5,864 nt of DNA. It comes from Pedobacter sp. UBA2067. GTDB lineage: Bacteria; Bacteroidota; Bacteroidia; Sphingobacteriales; Sphingobacteriaceae. Below the pieces are notes generated by a model that was not told the origin of the DNA, searched no databases, and worked only from the letters and a program-made list of their open reading frames with translations. How positions within the stretch are numbered: position 1 is the stretch's first letter; each line of letters starts with the position of its first letter. Shown here in pieces: positions 4,867-5,864 of the stretch. The stretch covers positions 34,365 through 40,228 of the forward strand of contig DDAD01000068.1 of NCBI GenBank assembly GCA_002333205.1. The letters are read 5' to 3'. The translations under genes were made by a program, and so were the position numbers.

Positions 4867-5864
4867 TGCATTATCCCTATCCCTGACAGTACTTTACCTG
4901 GGTGTAATCATCTGGTTTATACAGGGCTGGAAAGGGCTAAAATCCTTCACTTACCGCAAGCACAATCCACTTAAAGTCTCCATCATCATTGCCGCGCGGA
5001 ACGAAGCGGAAAACATCAGCAAGACCATAGAAGATTTGCTTGCGCAGGATTATGAAAAAGAATACCTGGAGATCATCTTTATCGACGATCATTCCACAGA
5101 CAATACCGGCGCCATCATCGCCTCCTACGCGGCACAGGGCATCAGCCTGATCAGCCTGAACGAAACCAATACCATCAACTCCTATAAAAAGAAAGCCATC
5201 GAAACGGCAATAGGCGATGCGAAAGGCGATCTCATCATCACCACCGATGCGGACTGTCGCATGGGGCCAAACTGGCTTAAAACCCTCGTGAGCTACTACC
5301 AGGAAGGTGGGTATAAAATGATCTCTGCTCCAGTGGTATATTTCGAAGAGCAGAGCCGTTTCGAGCTGGCACAATCGCTGGAGTTTCTGTTCCTGATCGG
5401 GATGGGAGCCGCCACCATTGGCAATAAAAGACCTTCAACCTGTAACGGCGCCAACCTGGCCTATGAACGTAAAGCTTTCTATGAAGTTGGCGGCTTCAAA
5501 GGCATCGATGACCTTGCCTCCGGCGATGACGAGCTACTACTACACAAAATGGCCGAAAAGTACGGCAACAAGATCGGCTTCCTCAAGAGTCACGATGCCG
5601 TAGTGTACACCCAGGCAAAAGCGACCTTGGGCGCATTCATCCAGCAGCGTAAACGCTGGGCGTCGAAAAGCACCCGGTACAAAAACAAGTCGATCATTGT
5701 ACTCGGCGTATTGGTTTGGTTATTTAACCTAAGCATCTTATTAAACTTGCTCGCTGGGTTAGCCATGCTGCTTTTCAGCGCAAGCCTATCTGCAGGCGTT
5801 GCAGCAGAAAGCAGTCAGCAAACACTAACCGGCCTGTTCCATATTGCAACAGGGCAGCAACTTT
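4844..5864 (+). CDS. Membrane-bound family 2 glycosyltransferase, 5' part (3' end outside window)
   Basis: This is a predicted inverting GT2 enzyme (GT-A fold) that transfers a sugar from a nucleotide donor to a lipid or glycan acceptor at the cytoplasmic face. The visible 340 residues show an N-terminal membrane anchor (about 9-29), the GT2 opening VSIIIAARNEAENISKTIED (45-64), IDDHSTDNT with D81/D82, the metal-binding DAD (D135, D137), GDDE (D228-E230, catalytic base region) and QQRKRW (QxxRW, 267-272). C-terminal membrane helices begin near 283-311. The layout resembles processive or membrane GT2 enzymes with helices around the catalytic domain, but donor and acceptor cannot be told. The frame is open from 4814; no ATG precedes the anchor, so TTG 4844 is the best start, overlapping the upstream gene by 23 bp and suggesting translational coupling. 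It has no stop within the window. C-ending codons are frequent, unlike atpA and atpG. Confidence 0.9.
   Translation, partial: MEVLNVTSALSLSLTVLYLGVIIWFIQGWKGLKSFTYRKHNPLKVSIIIAARNEAENISKTIEDLLAQDYEKEYLEIIFIDDHSTDNTGAIIASYAAQGISLISLNETNTINSYKKKAIETAIGDAKGDLIITTDADCRMGPNWLKTLVSYYQEGGYKMISAPVVYFEEQSRFELAQSLEFLFLIGMGAATIGNKRPSTCNGANLAYERKAFYEVGGFKGIDDLASGDDELLLHKMAEKYGNKIGFLKSHDAVVYTQAKATLGAFIQQRKRWASKSTRYKNKSIIVLGVLVWLFNLSILLNLLAGLAMLLFSASLSAGVAAESSQQTLTGLFHIATGQQL

Noticed and set aside
5141..5158. Perfect tandem repeat of the 9-mer ATCAGCCTG
   Set aside because: Only two copies, in frame, encoding Ile-Ser-Leu twice within the glycosyltransferase domain. It is most likely a chance duplication with no sign of a larger repeat or mobile element.
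4937..5374. 145-codon open frame on the minus strand
   Set aside because: It lies wholly inside the glycosyltransferase gene, whose GT2 motifs are intact. The minus-strand translation shows no recognisable motif and is a shadow.

Overview
The window looks like core chromosome of a Bacteroidota bacterium, most likely family Sphingobacteriaceae (Pedobacter/Mucilaginibacter-like). The evidence is the style of the alpha and gamma ATP synthase subunits, the RuvC sequence with its C-terminal Gly/Ser-rich tail, the absence of Shine-Dalgarno sequences before the starts, A/T-rich leaders, and a -7 element matching the Bacteroidota TAnnTTTG pattern. No mobile element, CRISPR array, tRNA or rRNA is visible.

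Plus strand, left part: the 3' two-thirds of atpA (2-1093) is followed after 26 bp by complete atpG (1120-2007). A strong rho-independent terminator (2025-2056) closes this F1Fo ATP synthase block, and atpD/atpC do not follow. Only 20 bp after the terminator stands a secreted HAD-type acid phosphatase/5'-nucleotidase of the e(P4) family (2077-2883). Next comes a 71-residue two-helix membrane protein (2946-3161) with its own promoter candidate.

Middle: a hairpin with A-tract and T-tract on both sides (3181-3213) can end transcription from both directions. It separates the small gene from ruvC (minus, 3282-3845), the Holliday-junction resolvase. Positions 3214-3281 hold nothing I can identify.

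Right part: a multi-pass membrane protein of the lysylphosphatidylglycerol-synthase-TM/flippase-like family (start at 3874 or 3865, to 4866) diverges from ruvC across a gap of under 30 bp. It overlaps by 23 bp a family 2 glycosyltransferase (from 4844) that runs off the window end. These two probably act together in making or moving a membrane glycolipid or lipid-linked glycan; the product cannot be read from sequence.

Functionally the window joins three unrelated housekeeping themes: energy conversion (atpA, atpG), recombination (ruvC) and envelope work (phosphatase, small membrane protein, flippase-like protein, glycosyltransferase). I see no clearly new defence or mobile system. The points most worth a second look are the very compact ruvC/flippase divergent start, the overlapping flippase-glycosyltransferase pair, and the small membrane protein with its own transcription signals.
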